In this document: one piece after another, positions 25,483 through 38,611 of the stretch | Layout: each line of letters starts with the position of its first letter | Position numbering within the stretch: the stretch's first letter is position 1 | DNA from: Cardinalis cardinalis | Lineage: Eukaryota; Chordata; Aves; Passeriformes; Cardinalidae | DNA: 64,000 nucleotides | Assembly: GCA_014549065.1 (NCBI GenBank) | Contig: JACDOX010000058.1 | Coordinates: forward strand, 1,364,001-1,428,000 | Reading direction: 5' to 3' | Position numbers and translations under genes: made by a program | Notes under the pieces: model-generated | Told to the model about the DNA's origin: nothing | The model's database searches: none | The model's input: the letters and a program-made list of their open reading frames with translations, nothing else

Positions 25483-28400
25483 CTACCAAGGAGAAGGTGA
25501 NGAAAAGGCTCCCAAACTCAGGTGGAGCTTTGTGCCCATGCTGAGAGGCATACCTTTGTGGAGGAAGGGAGCAGCTCTACAAAAGGAGAGGTAATGGCAC
25601 CCACTGGTAACTAAAAACCAACAATGATCTGCTCTGCAGTCTCCACTGCAGCTTTTTCTAGAAAGCCAACAGCCAGGGACCCAATTCTTGCACCTACCCA
25701 TTTTCCAGCTTTTGCAGGAATTGCCTCAATAAAGAAGTCACAAAAGAAGCTTAAGATCTGGGTGTTATTCTTGTAGCAGGAGAATCCCAGAAGTCTTCCC
25801 CAAAGACATTTATGCTACTTNTGAGGGCAAAAGCAGATGACATTCAGTATGCTGCTGGAATGTTCCTGGAGATTAGCATGACAAGGGAGTCCCACCAGTG
25901 CCTACTGAAATCATACAGGGCACAGCAGAACTACCAAGTTGTGTCCACCACATGCACCCTGCCATAGCAGTGTAAAATAAACATTAACTTAAACATTGTT
26001 TCAGTGAAGGGCTTTGAATTTCTACCCTGGGTCTGCCCTAACTTTGCTCCAGCAATTGAAAGGAATGGCTCCAGGAGAGAAACCAAGCATCTGTTGCAAC
26101 TTGATATGATGTGGGATTAAATTTTCACTGTAAGAAATAACAAGAAAGTTGTACAGAGAATGTTTCTGATATGGATTTATTCTGCCACGTGGTTCCACTT
26201 CAGCACTACCTGCAACCCCAGAAGCTCCAAGAGTATTAAANGCTGGTCATTCCTGACACACCCTGCATCTTCCAGGCACAGAGCACCATTTTTACTCTGA
26301 AGGCCAGCTGGNTGTGGGAAAGATCTTAAACACTGCACAAACTGGTCCTCATTCCTGGAGTCATACCTGTTCTCTTTAAAGTGTATCTTCCTACTTTACC
26401 AAAAAATGCCTCCCACATGTATTTACACCAGTGTTTGCTCTGCAGATGGCTGTGAGAAAGAGATTTTAATCTGCCTGGTGCACCACCAGCTGAGCTGCAC
26501 TTAGGATTCAGTGGACAGACTCTTTATTGCTGGTAGACTTACATGATGAGATAAACACAGTTTTATCTCCAAAANCTGGATGGAGGGGTAAAATAGCTTC
26601 CCTGCTGTTTCTTGGTACCAGAGAGAACTATGACAACTGGCTCCCTCCCAGGGAATTCACTACTCACTGCTCACCTCTGTGATGATGCAGGAGCTCTGTT
26701 TGGAAGGGACAGGAATGACTTGTAGCAATGGCTTCAGATGAGGCTCAGTGAGTGTCCCCCTCTTTCACACTAACCAGACTTCAGTTAAAGGTATCATTAC
26801 AGTCCTGGGCAAAACATTTCCATCCTCTGCTGGCTTTCTATTGCTTGGTCCAGGCGAAATGTTCAACTTTTGTAGCTCAGTTTCCCCACCACTTAAACAA
26901 CCNTAATAAAACCTCCCATGGAGGTATCAATTACACCTCGGCGCTTGTATAGGAGGAGGATGCAAAGGAAAGCACTGCAAAAACCAAAGACCATCAATAA
27001 AGCATCCAACACTGCCACTGATGCTTCAGCAAACCACCAGCCCACTCGACCCCTAGAGCCAGATGTGCAGCACTAGCTCAGAAAGCCGAAAAAGAGGAAG
27101 AAGCTGCCAGGTTCTTCATATTCATGAGCTTTTTAATAAAGCTCCACAAAACTTGGAGACATGTTCTCTGCTGTTGCTCTTGCCCTTTTGCACAGCGAGC
27201 AAGTCATAAATATTTCAGGGGAAGAGTCCAGAAAATTTGCAAGACTGGTCCTAGCCTTTTACAGCATTAATGAGCAGACCATTAATAGTTAATGAAGCAG
27301 CTGCTGGTGATCTCAGAGGTAAAGGCAAGATGAGAACAGTAGCATTTGCCCATTCACTACAATGTGATAATGTGAAGGAATGGCTTGATCCTTCTATCAA
27401 ATTCTCCCCATCACAGCAAGACNCAGAAGCTGATCACAGGACTTCCAGCAGAACCACACACATCCCCTTGCCCCACTGCTGTCACCCAGCACAGATGGAG
27501 GCTGCTGGAAGTGGTCTGAACCAAGTGTCCTGATGCTCTGTGCACACCTGAGGGACTGCAAAGGCTTCAGTGCTGTGTCTTAAATACAAGACTAATGTTC
27601 CAAACAATCAGGTAGGACCATGCAATGCCTACGTGCAGGTGTGTGTGTGCACCCCGTAGCCACACATATGTAAAAATGCCAATAATAAGAGTGGGTGTTG
27701 AGGCCTTTTAAAAGTCTCAACTGTTTGTTCAAAACTNCACTTTGAAAACCAAATTCACAATACAACTGGGCAGCCAATTTCAAAGAACAATTTCTGTGAT
27801 TTCAGCCTCAGATGCAGCGAGGACTTTGGTGAAAAGGCATTCTTGCTGTACTTACTCCTTCGTATATCTGAACTGACATCCCTTGGCTGTATCTCTGCAG
27901 ACAGGAAAGCACCTTGCAGACAAGAAGTCACCTTTTGGCAACTCTCCTTGTCAGGAGCTTTACCAAGGAAGGGCACCACTAGCCAGGCTGCTGGGTGCAA
28001 CTGCAGCCCTGCAGCCCTTTTGTTTTGAGAAGAATTGGGTAAAAGTTTGGACACTGCCAAACTCAAATTTCCTTTGTTTTATCCCTGCCAATATCACTGA
28101 TTTTTAAAGGATTTGTAAGGTTTGTTTCCATCTTCCTCCACATTTATGTTTATGTGGGTCCATCAATCCCAGCACAGTAACTTCCTACNGGTCTAATGAA
28201 AACAGGGAAGTTGTGGAGAGACCCCCCCACCACCTGTGCTGTGGAGAATGGCCAGTGTGACCCAGCGCACACAGGAATTCAGCACCACAAATCAAACACA
28301 CCAAAAGCGGTTTGCGTCAGTCCTTGGCCCCAGGAGTAATCAGTCTCCTGGATTTCAGCTCACATCACATCTGGTTTGTCAGTTTAAGCCTTTTCTGTGG

Positions 28401-28984
28401 TTTTCTAATAGGGGTCTGCACAGAAAGCAAGGATTGATAGCAGAGAGGCTCCCTGAAGACCCTCAGATGGAAAGGGACAGCCAGACCCACCTCCTTCAAC
28501 AGCAAACTGAGCTGGGTTTGGATGCAATCTGAGTATCTCCCTTTTATGTAAGTGTCCTTAGCACAGGGTGCAAAAGTTCATCTGTTCCAGCCGTTCGNGA
28601 CTGGCAGTCAAGAGCTTTGCATTCAAAGAGAAGAGAAAAAGGAAAAGAAAAGCTTAATCTCAAAGTTACAGTCTTAATTCCACCCTCCAAACCAGAGATG
28701 TTTTAGTAGTGCAGGAGTCAAAGGCAACTGCAGCACTGGGCCCTTTGTTAAATAATTAACTACGATTTGCCTAATCCACCCATCCCAGGTTCTCACTGAA
28801 GAGACAAAAAACANCCCCATCAACACCCCACTCCCACCTAAGCAATGAGCTTCCTACAGCACCTCCTGGTTAATCCTCTAGGTTTTAACAAAACTGCTCC
28901 TTGACTTTTCTCACCTTCAAACATGATTCTGCCTGCTGCTCTCAATGCAGATCAAAGGCGACCTTAGTAGATCCTTACTGTGCT

Positions 28985-29270
28985 AAGACATAAATTTATT
29001 AAGTTGAAATTTAAGTAATTATGTTATTCTGTAATTTTATTAAAAACTATCATTTGCCAAACATGCTCTGGAAAATAATTACTACTCAGACTTAATACTA
29101 AAGTACATAATTAGCAATGAATGTATACTGCCTCTTTTTAAAATCCATAGCATGTAATGCTCCCTCATGCTTTGAGTGGAGAGTGTCTTAAAGTGATCAT
29201 AAACAATTATTTAAAGACTTTAATACCTTCAACTAATTTAAATCACATTAAGGATGAAACGTAACATAGG
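28985..29270. promoter_or_regulatory. Candidate conserved non-coding element (AT-rich, homeodomain cores)
   Basis: This block is markedly AT-rich, has no repeat signature and is crowded with TAAT/ATTA cores (for example GTAATTAT, AAATAATTACT, CATAATTAGCA and AACAATTATTTAAAG). Its complex, non-repetitive sequence resembles developmental enhancers embedded in large introns of vertebrate regulatory genes. Conservation cannot be tested from one sequence. Simple AT-rich drift is the alternative. Confidence 0.3.
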
Positions 29271-32200
29271 AAGAACCCTGCCAGATTCAGATGTGTGTTG
29301 GGCTGTTCCTCACTCACACACTCTATTTTGCATAATTTAAGAAAAAATATTTTAAAACACCAGACAAGTAAAAAAAAATCTTTAATTATCAGAACTAGCC
29401 ACCCAACCTCACACGTTTTTTAATCAAGTTCCTATTAGCTGCCTGTTTCATTTTAAAAAGAAGGGGAAAAAAAGTTGGCATTTTACCTTCTCCTTCAGCA
29501 AAACTTTGATGCTAAGTGTGTGTTACATTTTCTGTTTCCAATCCTTTGAGAACTNATTTTTTACTTATTTTACAAGACAGCAAAGGGACATGGGCCATTA
29601 ATGTATCACCAAAAAATTTATCAAGCTGCAACTCCAAACAAGCCAAGTGGCCACAGCAGAAGCTGAAGAATGTTCAGTATGAGTATCAAAATGAGTATCT
29701 GTCAGCTGCAAAGACCAATACTAAAGCGTTGCAAATCAGAGTCCTTTTCCACTGCTGTGCAGAGCAGCAATCAGGCATNTGAGCAGGAGAAGGGTGTCTC
29801 AGCCAATCTGTGCCAGAAGCTCAGCATGGAACTCATCTGGGAGATGCTGCAGCAGGGCCCGGATGCACAAGCCAAGCAGTGACCTTGCAAGACACAGAGC
29901 AGCCTCCACCCTGAGACTCAGTAAAAGGATCAGGACAAGAGAGAAGGAACAAATAAAACCCCTATCTACACAGGAATGAACAAAATACAGGCAGATTAAA
30001 AAAAAATTAAATAACTAAAGCATGTTAGATGAAAACATGAACCAGTGTAAGTGGTCCTACTGCTTGTGNGAGTGAGAGGCAAATAGGAAAGGATGCCTTG
30101 AGTGCAAGGCAGATAACTGAAAAATACAATCAAATTCNTACCTTGGCGGCAGAAATCAATACAGAGAGGAAACAGGTATGAATTCAGGTTTCCTGTGCAT
30201 ACACCACTCAAAATGCACCAAGCTACAACTCACACCACTCTACACAACATATCTCAAAGCTAAAAGTGTGGCAGAGCCCAGGTGATAATTCCCATCCCTC
30301 TTGCTGTCTGCTACCATCTGTAAGTAAAGCAGCCACAAATCCTTTGCCACACAGTTCTGCATACCATTTACACCACCACCAATTTTGGGATGCAGCTTGT
30401 GTTAAATACCCAGAATCTCCTCACACACTTTTCTCATTCAACAGCACAGNTCAAAGCAGATCCCTGTCTCCATCAAGCACAACAGGCTTTGCCCACAGAC
30501 GGAAAGGGGCTCTCCTTGTCCTGTGGGCACCCTGCCACAGCAAGCTCCTTGCTGGGATGTGAATGGAGCCCTCCAAAAAAATGTCAGGGTGGGAACAGAC
30601 TGGGAGGGGAAGAGGTGAAGGAAGAGGGTACCACAAAGAAAATAAAAATGCAAACCATGTGCTCAANAATGATCTTCCTCCTGAACTGAGCATGGGGTGC
30701 AGACAGGGATTTGTATATTTTTTGNGTACATTTTTTTTAAACTTAGAAGAACCTTATATTTAAGTCCCCCAGAATTTTTGTGGGAGAGTGGCAGAGGGCT
30801 CAGCACAGAATTGGAGCCAGCTGGCAAAGGGTGTCTGGTGCCTGCTCACCCCTTGCACCCTAGGGCAGTAAACCCTGAAGTTGAAAGCATTCACCCTTGA
30901 GCACTTTGTGGTGAGAACAAGACCATTCACTGCTCACCAAGAGGCAAGAACCGAGCAAGGAAAAATCAGTTCAGGTTTCAGGAGATTAACTTTAAATCCA
31001 CCACCTCAGTGCTCTGATTTGCTGCTGGAGAAGAGATGGGGCTGGAGCTAAGATCACTCCTATGTACAAGCTCTTTTCAGCATAAATAATATATTGTGAC
31101 ACTCCTCTCCTGACTTGGACATGTACCGAGTGTTCACACGCTCTCCTGGACCATCACACAGAGGGTAAACACATNAAAATAAGGTTGATAAGGCTAAGAT
31201 CCAGGATAACAGGGCAAACAAACACAATCTAAGGCACTCAATTATAAGTATATTTATGGTTGAAAGCAAAATCCCTCAGAGAACTAAGATTTTTTTTCCT
31301 TTATCTGATTAAGTGTGGATCTTGAAACTTGTGTTTGCCTTGAGCAGTATTTCCCAAACCTCATCACCCCCTCGACATCACCAAGGCACACAGACAAGAT
31401 GCCAAGAGATACACAGAGGAGGGATATCCTGTGAAAACTATTTTAGCAATACTGAAATTATGAGGATGCTTTCAAGAGATGCCAATTTAAAAGTAGTAAA
31501 GAAAACAGTTCACTCCAAACACATCATTCTTTCTTGTCACTCCAATTGTTTTAAAACACATGTAGAGCCAACTCCTCTCTTATGCTGAAGAATCCTGGAT
31601 AGGCAGAGAGAAGTAGAGGCTTCTTTAGGCAGCACTTTACTCTGAATTTATTCATCACCATTTACACCTGAAAGCTTCCTACCTGCTGTAGTTGGGCAAA
31701 ATCTTGCAGGTCCTCAGTGGCACCAGCCCCTGTCCTNGGCAGCCTGGCACGGGCACGATGAATTTGCCAACTCCTCCATGCAGCAACCCCTGGCACTTTC
31801 TCTGGTTTGAAAACCCCACATGAAGATTTTCAGATCATTAGCCAGCTTTTTCAGCTGGTTTCTTAAAGAAAACTAAACCTAGCTCTCAAAAAGGTCACAC
31901 AGTGGAGCTGGTAACTTCCTGGCAAGATTACCTGAGCACAGGTTGGAAGGACCTGTGCCTTAGGTTAAAGTCCAGGTAAAAGAGCTACTGTCTCTCAAAA
32001 AAGAAAAAAAAAAGGATGCAAAACCCTGTGACATGAGAAAGAGATCCCAAAAATCTGCAACTGCAAGGTCATGACTCCTGGTACTGAATATCACTTGATG
32101 GTAATGAAAAGCAGCATCATAATGGTGACAGGCTGCAAGAGAGGATGTGGGGATGCCAGATAGTAAANACATGAGTGATAAAGGACTCTGTAACTACCTC

Positions 32201-34530
32201 TGGCTGAGCAAAAGGAGGGCACTGGTGTACTGGTCCCAGGGGTGGGAGCAGTGACAGTCATGTGGACTCCCAGCCAGGCATCCAAGTGCTCTCCCTGGGA
32301 GGGAGCTGAGCACTCAAACAACTTCCTCGCCCTTCAATCACATGGAAATGAACAACACTCTTCACAGAAGACCAGGAAGGGGAATCTCTTTGGAAAAATG
32401 CAGAAAAAAAACAGCTTCAGGGGAAACTAGGATTCTTTGGGTTTACCCCATCTTCCACAATTTCCAAGAAAGCTGTACCAAAGCCTGGAAGACAACAAGC
32501 ACCAAAGCCTTTAACAGCAGTGTGCTCCCAGCATATCATTTAAATAAATCAGTTTCTGGAGAGACAAAAGACAAGGAAAAACTCCCTGTGGTGCCTGACA
32601 GTTTGTGCTCAAGAGGATGCTGAAAAAAAAAGCCCACAACAAGACATATTTGCTTTTGAGGTGGGTGGTAGGAGGAGGGGAGGGGAAGGAATATCCCCAG
32701 AAACACTTGAGGCCAGAACCATCAGGACTTTCCTTCATTTTGTGTGAAAGTGAATCAGCAGTGCTCTGCCAGCCCGGCAGCAAAGCTTGGAGATGCTGCT
32801 GCTGTCTGCTTCATACTGGCTTTCACTGGCATGAGAGGAGGCAAAAACCTCCCTGCACCAATTCCCAGGCCACCACCCGGCACACTTTGAAACCCTACAA
32901 AACTTAACTGCTTCCAACTGGTGTATCCTCCCGGATTTTTGTCTTGCTAGTAGGATTTAAGAAGTAGTATTTTCCCACTTCTGCTATCTAAGTGCAGTGC
33001 ACCATAAAGTAACTGAAACTAATAAGCATGAAATTAGGTTGAGAAATGTAAAAAATAAATGTCCAAAACTTAAGAGTGAGAAAAGTGAACACACACAAGA
33101 AAGGCAGCAGGAGGGGCACAGAGATCTTGAGACATACTGATATTTTATTAAATTTCTCTGAGAGTGCCTTCAGCAGCAGCTCAGAACCTGCTTTTTTTGG
33201 GTGGTATTCAAGAAAAACCAAACAAACCACAAATAACAAGATTCTGCTTTAAAAGAAAGGAANAACATTCTTCCTATACAGTTTTGCTCACAGGACTTCT
33301 TCCTACNCTTCCTCCATCAAACTGGACAAGAGGTTAAGTAACACTGAATCNGAGCCTTCCTTAGTTATGGTCATTGACTCAAAAGAAGCAAGAAAATCTC
33401 TCTCTATTTGTTGGTGGAGGGTTTTTTGTTTGTTTTAAGCCCCAGTGAATGAAATATGCAGTTTTAACACTTATTAAAAATTGTGGGAACAACATACAAT
33501 CANCTACAAAAGAGAAGCCAAAATAAACAGGTAATTTGAGGTTGCAAGTTNAAAAAATATTTAGTATTTAAGAGGGGAAATAAGGTCAGGACAGGATGAA
33601 TGGGGGGGAGGGGAAGAGAAGGAAAATCCAAGATTTCAGGCCTCTCATAGGCTNAATAAATAAATGAAAAGCAGTGCAAGACATTCCCATCCTACCCAAC
33701 CCACTGCTCACATGAAATTAATCGTCCCCTCCACCAGTGCCAACTGAGACCACACTGCAAATGACAGCATCAAAATGCTACAGATTAAAAGCTAACACTA
33801 AAGANTTATATCTCTACATGTCACTTCATAAAGGAGGGAGAGAAGCAGAGGGGCTGNTTCTCTGCAAAGCCAAAGCTAGGAGTTTTCTAAGTGGAGTAAC
33901 ACAAGGCAAGTAGCTTTGCTTTTCATCTTGCAACATTTTTCCAGGAAAGAAGATGAATTTCAGGCTGTGGAAATGAACTGAAAGCCACCCTGGGCAGGTA
34001 ATACTGCTCTTGAGGAAACTCTGTGACTTGCACAGAGCTATTTGCACTTGCCAGGATGTGCCCATCCCTGTGATCCAGAGCCTCCCCTGCCTGCAGCTGC
34101 AGGAGGGGCTGCATTTAACTGGGGCTGCACGCCAGCAGTGAAGCTGGAGGTTTCCCAGAGCAGAGGGTGGATGTGCAGACACCAAGAGCTGAACAAGCCC
34201 ATGACAGCAGGCATGTCTGCATGGGCACACCTCACACCAGGTCTGTACCACCAACACTTGCCATGTGTTGTACCAGCCCAGGGCAGGACATGCCACAGGA
34301 GCAGCTGTGCTGGCAAACCCGGGATGAAAGGGCAGCTACACCAGCAAAGGGACATTACTGCCAATGTCACCTACTGGGACAGTGCTGAGATGATAAACCC
34401 ACTATCAGAACACTCACCCAAGGAGAAAGTCCTAGATGTGCTTGCGGGATGCTGACCAGAACAGAGCACCAGGTACCCTGCCTAANGAGACAGTAAACAT
34501 ACACAGTCTCACTTTGCACCAAAGTCTGTA

Positions 34531-34625
34531 GAGATGGGACAAGGAGCAATGGTTTTAAACTGCAAGAGTGTAGGTTTAGATTGGACAGCAAGAAACAATT
34601 TAAAGATCCTTTTCAACCCTCAGGC
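34531..34625 (+). mobile_element. CR1 relic with internal deletion, plus strand
   Basis: The sequence GATGGGACAAGGAGCAATGG followed by a GGTTTAGATTGGA block matches the CR1 segment just after the end of ORF2. The text then jumps directly to AAGATCCTTTTCAACCCTC, which resembles the extreme 3' end. About 150-200 bases of normal CR1 sequence between them are missing. It is a short, old, non-coding remnant. Confidence 0.6.
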
Positions 34626-37379
34626 TGGACAATGCCAGACAAAGGCAGCACGAGGCAGAGGCCTACAGGACTTCAGAGCTTTTGAACCATGCAGATGGAA
34701 ACTGCATCCAAGGCTGAGCCTGGACCGTGGTACTGTTCACCCTGTAGCCTGTGCAGGTGAGAGCTGTGGAGATCTGCAAATTCCTCCCAATAAACCTGTC
34801 ATAGTTTGAGAGGCAAACAAGGGGTCAGCAGGGTCCAGTTTGCTACATCAGGTCCCCACTGGACAACACTGTGGAGAAGATACAAGCTGCAGATGGTGCT
34901 GGGGAGGCTTGTTCTCAGAGCAAAGCTGAATTCCCTGCCCTGCTTTCAGCACCCAGCATGTGCCCTTACCCCCAGTCAATCTGCCAAAGGTTGCCAAAAC
35001 TCACTGCAAGCTCACCCCCTCCACTCCTCATGTGTGATTTCTAACCATGCAGGTGTTCTAGATCCCCTTCTTCCCCATCTGCTCCCCAACCCTTCCTCCC
35101 CTGCAGATGGCAAATGCTCCCCTCTGTCCAGCACTGACATCAGCCTTTCCACTGGAGCCCCACTGGGCCACTGCCCACTGCAGACCANGTGCAGTCTCAT
35201 CCAAGAATTCAAGGAGATGTTGCACCATAATCCACCTCCTCAGCTAGCAGAATCTCCCAGGATGACTTTTTTGAAGTCCCCTCCTAGCTGCCAACACCTA
35301 AACCTTCTCTCCTTGCCTGTGTCGTTCTCTCTCTGCTCACTAACAAAACCAAGCCATCTGAGCCTTCTGCAGTGCTAAATACACAAAATCATTTCACACC
35401 TCTCCCTCAGCTTCACCAGCAGACTCGCAATATTGGTCATTCTACATAAACTCAGCTTATGGAAATTCAGTNTTCACTGTAGGAACTGGTCTGGGGTCCC
35501 AGGGTTACGAAAAGAGCTTGCCAAATGCACTCAAAACTCACAACATTTTTACAACAACCCCAAGTGCTAATTTTTAAAGCCAAAACAACCAACCAAACAA
35601 CCCCTCTGCCTTGCAAAGGCATGGTGGTTTTGGGGAGAGGGCTGGCTTGGTGATTTCTGAACTGTCTCTGGAAAGCAAGGCTGGAATTGAACACTGCTCC
35701 CTTCATCTCCCAAGCACCTAACTTATTTTATTTCTATTTTGCTACACCTTCACAAACCAAACTCTCAAATATTACCCCATATGAAAAGTATTTGAATCAT
35801 TCTGGAAATCAACAGCTCTTTCAGCTTTTCAGAAAAAAACCCAACTTACCGCTACCCTGGGACAGAACTGTGTCATTACCTCCTGTAAACTTCAGATCTA
35901 TTTTGGAAGGGTTGATAAAATAAACTAACCACAAATATTAGTTCTAGCTGATGTGACATATGTAAATACACCCTGACAGAAGACCAGCAATAATCATAAT
36001 GGCTTTAACTTAAAGCCTTTATAGATTATTTTAGTGTCAACTTTTTTTATTACTTACTTTCAGTATGAACAAATAGCATCATGTAGATGTGCAGTAACCT
36101 TTAGGGAAAGAAGACACTTGCTGAATTACCCTCACACCTGAAAGAAAGCCAAACTACAATTATACTCCATGTGAATGTAAATGCAGCTTTACCTGACAGC
36201 CATGCTGAAATCTCAGGGAATTCAGCTGTGACACTGCATGTTTCTGAACAAATTCTAATNAAAATACTTTTTCTATTTATTTTCTGGGGATGTTTCCATT
36301 CCTTAAGTGAACACAAAGAAAAATAATTTAGACATGGATCAAAACATTCCAACCAGAAGACACTCCAAATAGTATTTCTGAGAACCATCCAAGTTAGGGC
36401 AAAACAAAAAGAAATAAAACCTGAAGATGTCAAACATGCAAATACAGTGATGTCACGTCTGGCATTAAAATCTTTGTCTTTTACGAGGATCAGCAAAACC
36501 TGCTGTGTTCTCATTCCAGCCCGGAGCAGTTTGAAACTGGTTTGAAAATGCAAAAAGAAGCCAGTAACTTACTGTATTTAATGTTGGCTTTTTTTGACTT
36601 TTAATAAAAACACAATAAAACTTTCCCCTCCCCACAAGGAAAAAACACCACAAACTTGGGCTGTTTCATACAATGGATTATTCCTTTTACAGATATTGAC
36701 TAGAAATTGCTGATTGTAACTAGAGTAAAAAAGAAAAAATCGAGTGGAATTGTGAAAGAAAGTGATTGAAAGGAGCGTGCTACTTTCAAACACTGACAGC
36801 AGGAAATGTCCTGTGTGACAAAACTCTGACAGCTGAACTCTGGGGTGGACAGGCAGGAAAAACGTAATTTTACAAAGGTGAGCAAACACAAGGTCTTTGG
36901 GCTGATGACTGAGCTAGAAACACCTATCCCCACGTTTTGGCACTGAGTTTATCACGGATACGAGAAGAGAGGACATACATGGGAGAGCTCTTGGCCATTT
37001 CTTTCTGTAGAAGTTTGAGGGGATAAACATGCATATAGGAGCAAAGTAAAATAATGACCAGTCAATCTTAGCATTTATATTTTTTCCAGTTGCTGGCCAG
37101 TACCTTGCTTTTCCTGATCCAGAAATCAATCTACAATTCTGTTTCAAAGAGCNGCTGAGTTCATACAACATACTGAAGCCACATCTACATTAGAAAGGCT
37201 TCCCCGCTAGGGAAATATATTACCCTGGCAAAGCACTCTGGTCACAGATACCTCTTAAACAATAATATTGCTCATCTGCTGGTCTAATAAAACCACGGCA
37301 GCACACACCACTCCTAATACACATGCCATTTCCCAGTAAGGCTGCATGAATGAAGTTTCTGCTAGCGACATCAGACCTC
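34626..37379. other. Non-coding stretch left of the CpG island
   Basis: No gene or repeat is recognised. A 190-codon plus-strand frame at 34,806-35,378 is serine-, proline- and leucine-rich with no motif and is judged a chance frame. From about 35.9 to 37.2 kb the sequence becomes AT-rich and repeat-free. Confidence 0.55.
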
Positions 37380-38129
37380 CTCTAGTTACATCCGTGCCTC
37401 CACGACCCAGCCGCGGCCAGGAGGGAAAAACCGCGCACAAAGTTTCATCAGTAGTTTAAAAATAAAAGGCACCTCACTGACAGCCTTGTGCTGTGACCCC
37501 GTGCTGTCAGACGTGCAGCTTCTCAAGGCAACGCACACTGTGGCACTCCGCCCGCTGCTCCCCGCGCTGCGGCTGCGGGACCCGGCAGGCAGGGGCGGCT
37601 GATGCNCAGCGATCCTCATCACCCTTCCCACCCAGCCAGGCGTCCTTCTCTTCCCTCCCATTCCTACTTCTTCGCATGTTTTCTCCCCTTGTGCTCTCCA
37701 CCTTCCAATCCAAAACTTTTGCTGTGTTNCCCAGCGCGGCAGGACGCTCGCAAGTTCCCAGGGTTTCCAAGGAGCACCTGCCCCAAGAAAGGATGGGGAG
37801 CCGCCGGCGGAGGTGCTCGGGCAGCCAAGGGGGAGGAAATCAGAGCCATGCCCCGCCTCCCCGGCCGTCTCCCTCAGGAGGGATTCCCAGGCTCTGAACT
37901 AACCAGAGTGCTCAGCAAAGAGCCGGGTATAGGGATCCCCCAAAGTCACAGGTACTTCCCTGTATCATTTCCAAGTTANAGTCCTAGCAAAGAGGGAGGG
38001 GAAATCAGTATCCTTCCCTGTCGCCTTCTTCGGAGAGGGAGAGAGCGAGAAGGTGGAAAAAAAAAAAGAAGACGGTTCTATGATGTCTTTGGAAACCGGC
38101 TAAAACAAACGGGAAAGTCACCTCTCGTT

Positions 38130-38144
38130 AAAAAAAAAAAAAAA
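38130..38144 (+). repeat. Poly-A run inside the CpG island
   Basis: An uninterrupted A tract in otherwise GC-rich DNA. It is a simple homopolymer, and no retroposed sequence is recognisable next to it. Confidence 0.9.
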
Positions 38145-38314
38145 GAAAAGTGGATATAACGTGCCAAAGCCTGCATTTCCCCAAACCTCCCCATTCCGGA
38201 GAAAATAAAATGCCACGGGAAGGCAGAGCCTTTCGCCGGGCGGAGGAGGGATGGGATGGAGCCCGGCTCTGCCCCGCCGCGGTCCCGGCTCGGTGCCGCC
38301 GCTCCCCACAGTTA

Positions 38315-38316
38315 CC
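38315..38316 (-). other. Possible splice donor of a leftward first exon
   Basis: On the minus strand the island contains CGCTGTCG/GTAACTG, a reasonable 5' splice site at the position expected for a first exon of a leftward transcript starting in or near the assembly gap. The exon boundary would be at 38,316. No coding content is identified, so the exon would be a 5' untranslated one or would begin inside the gap. Confidence 0.2.
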
Positions 38317-38350
38317 GACAGCGAGACCCGCGCCACGACCACGGCGTCAC

Positions 38351-38386
38351 GGGTGGGAGGGGGGCTGCCAAAGAGGGGAGGGAGGG
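38351..38386 (+). promoter_or_regulatory. G-quadruplex-prone G-tract cluster in the island
   Basis: Six runs of three or more G occur in 36 bases (GGG T GGG A GGGGGG, then a ten-base spacer, then GGGG A GGG A GGG). This fits the four-tract G-quadruplex rule with very short loops. Such tracts are common near vertebrate promoters. The G-rich strand is the template strand for the proposed leftward unit. Confidence 0.5.
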
Positions 38387-38574
38387 CAGGAGGAAGGAAA
38401 AAACATCAAAAATTAAACCAGAAGAAACCGCTGCCAAGTGCGGCCGCGGGCGCGGAGCCACGCGCGGCGGCGGCGCCGGGCCCCTCCCGCGCCCCAGGGC
38501 GGCTCTGCCCCCCCGGCCCGGGAGCCCGCGGCTCCTCGTCAGGGACCGCGCTGACAAAATCCCCTGCTCGCCTC

Positions 38575-38581
38575 TACGTAA
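38575..38581 (+). promoter_or_regulatory. TACGTAA bZIP-like site (D-box/CRE-like)
   Basis: The context CTCTACGTAACG carries TACGTAA, seven of the eight bases of the palindromic PAR-bZIP/NFIL3 site TTACGTAA. It lies in the island left of the gap, 27 bases before a CArG-like element. It is a motif-level call. Confidence 0.3.
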
Positions 38582-38601
38582 CGCCCTGTCGAAAGCGGAC
38601 G

Positions 38602-38611
38602 CCATATTTTG
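38602..38611 (+). promoter_or_regulatory. CArG-like element (one mismatch)
   Basis: CCATATTTTG differs at one position from the SRF consensus CC(A/T)6GG. The overlapping GCCAT also resembles a YY1 core. It sits in a short AT-richer patch (38,598-38,645) that stands out inside the CpG island and may be promoter-proximal. Confidence 0.25.

Larger units (their letters stand above)
19891..34530. other. Long non-coding stretch, no gene recognised
   Basis: About 14.6 kb without a recognisable gene or a clear transposon. The plus strand remains A- and C-rich. Separate entries cover an octamer-containing AT-rich patch at 20.8 kb, a TG microsatellite at 22.5 kb, a 16-base duplication at 23.54 kb, a candidate minus-strand exon at 25.4 kb and a homeodomain-site-rich AT block at 29.0-29.3 kb. 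G-rich purine runs occur near 32,660-32,690 and 33,601-33,625. The simplest reading is intron of a large minus-strand unit, with intergenic DNA as the alternative. Confidence 0.55.

Noticed and set aside
31683..31743. Minus-strand segment with donor CAG/GTAGGA and open frame containing ATEDLQDFAQLQQ
   Set aside because: The donor is reasonable but the acceptor lacks a proper pyrimidine tract, and the frame stays open well upstream of any splice site.
34806..35378. 190-codon plus-strand frame
   Set aside because: Ser/Pro/Leu-rich with no motif or recognised protein, and it contains an ambiguous base; expected by chance in C-rich DNA.
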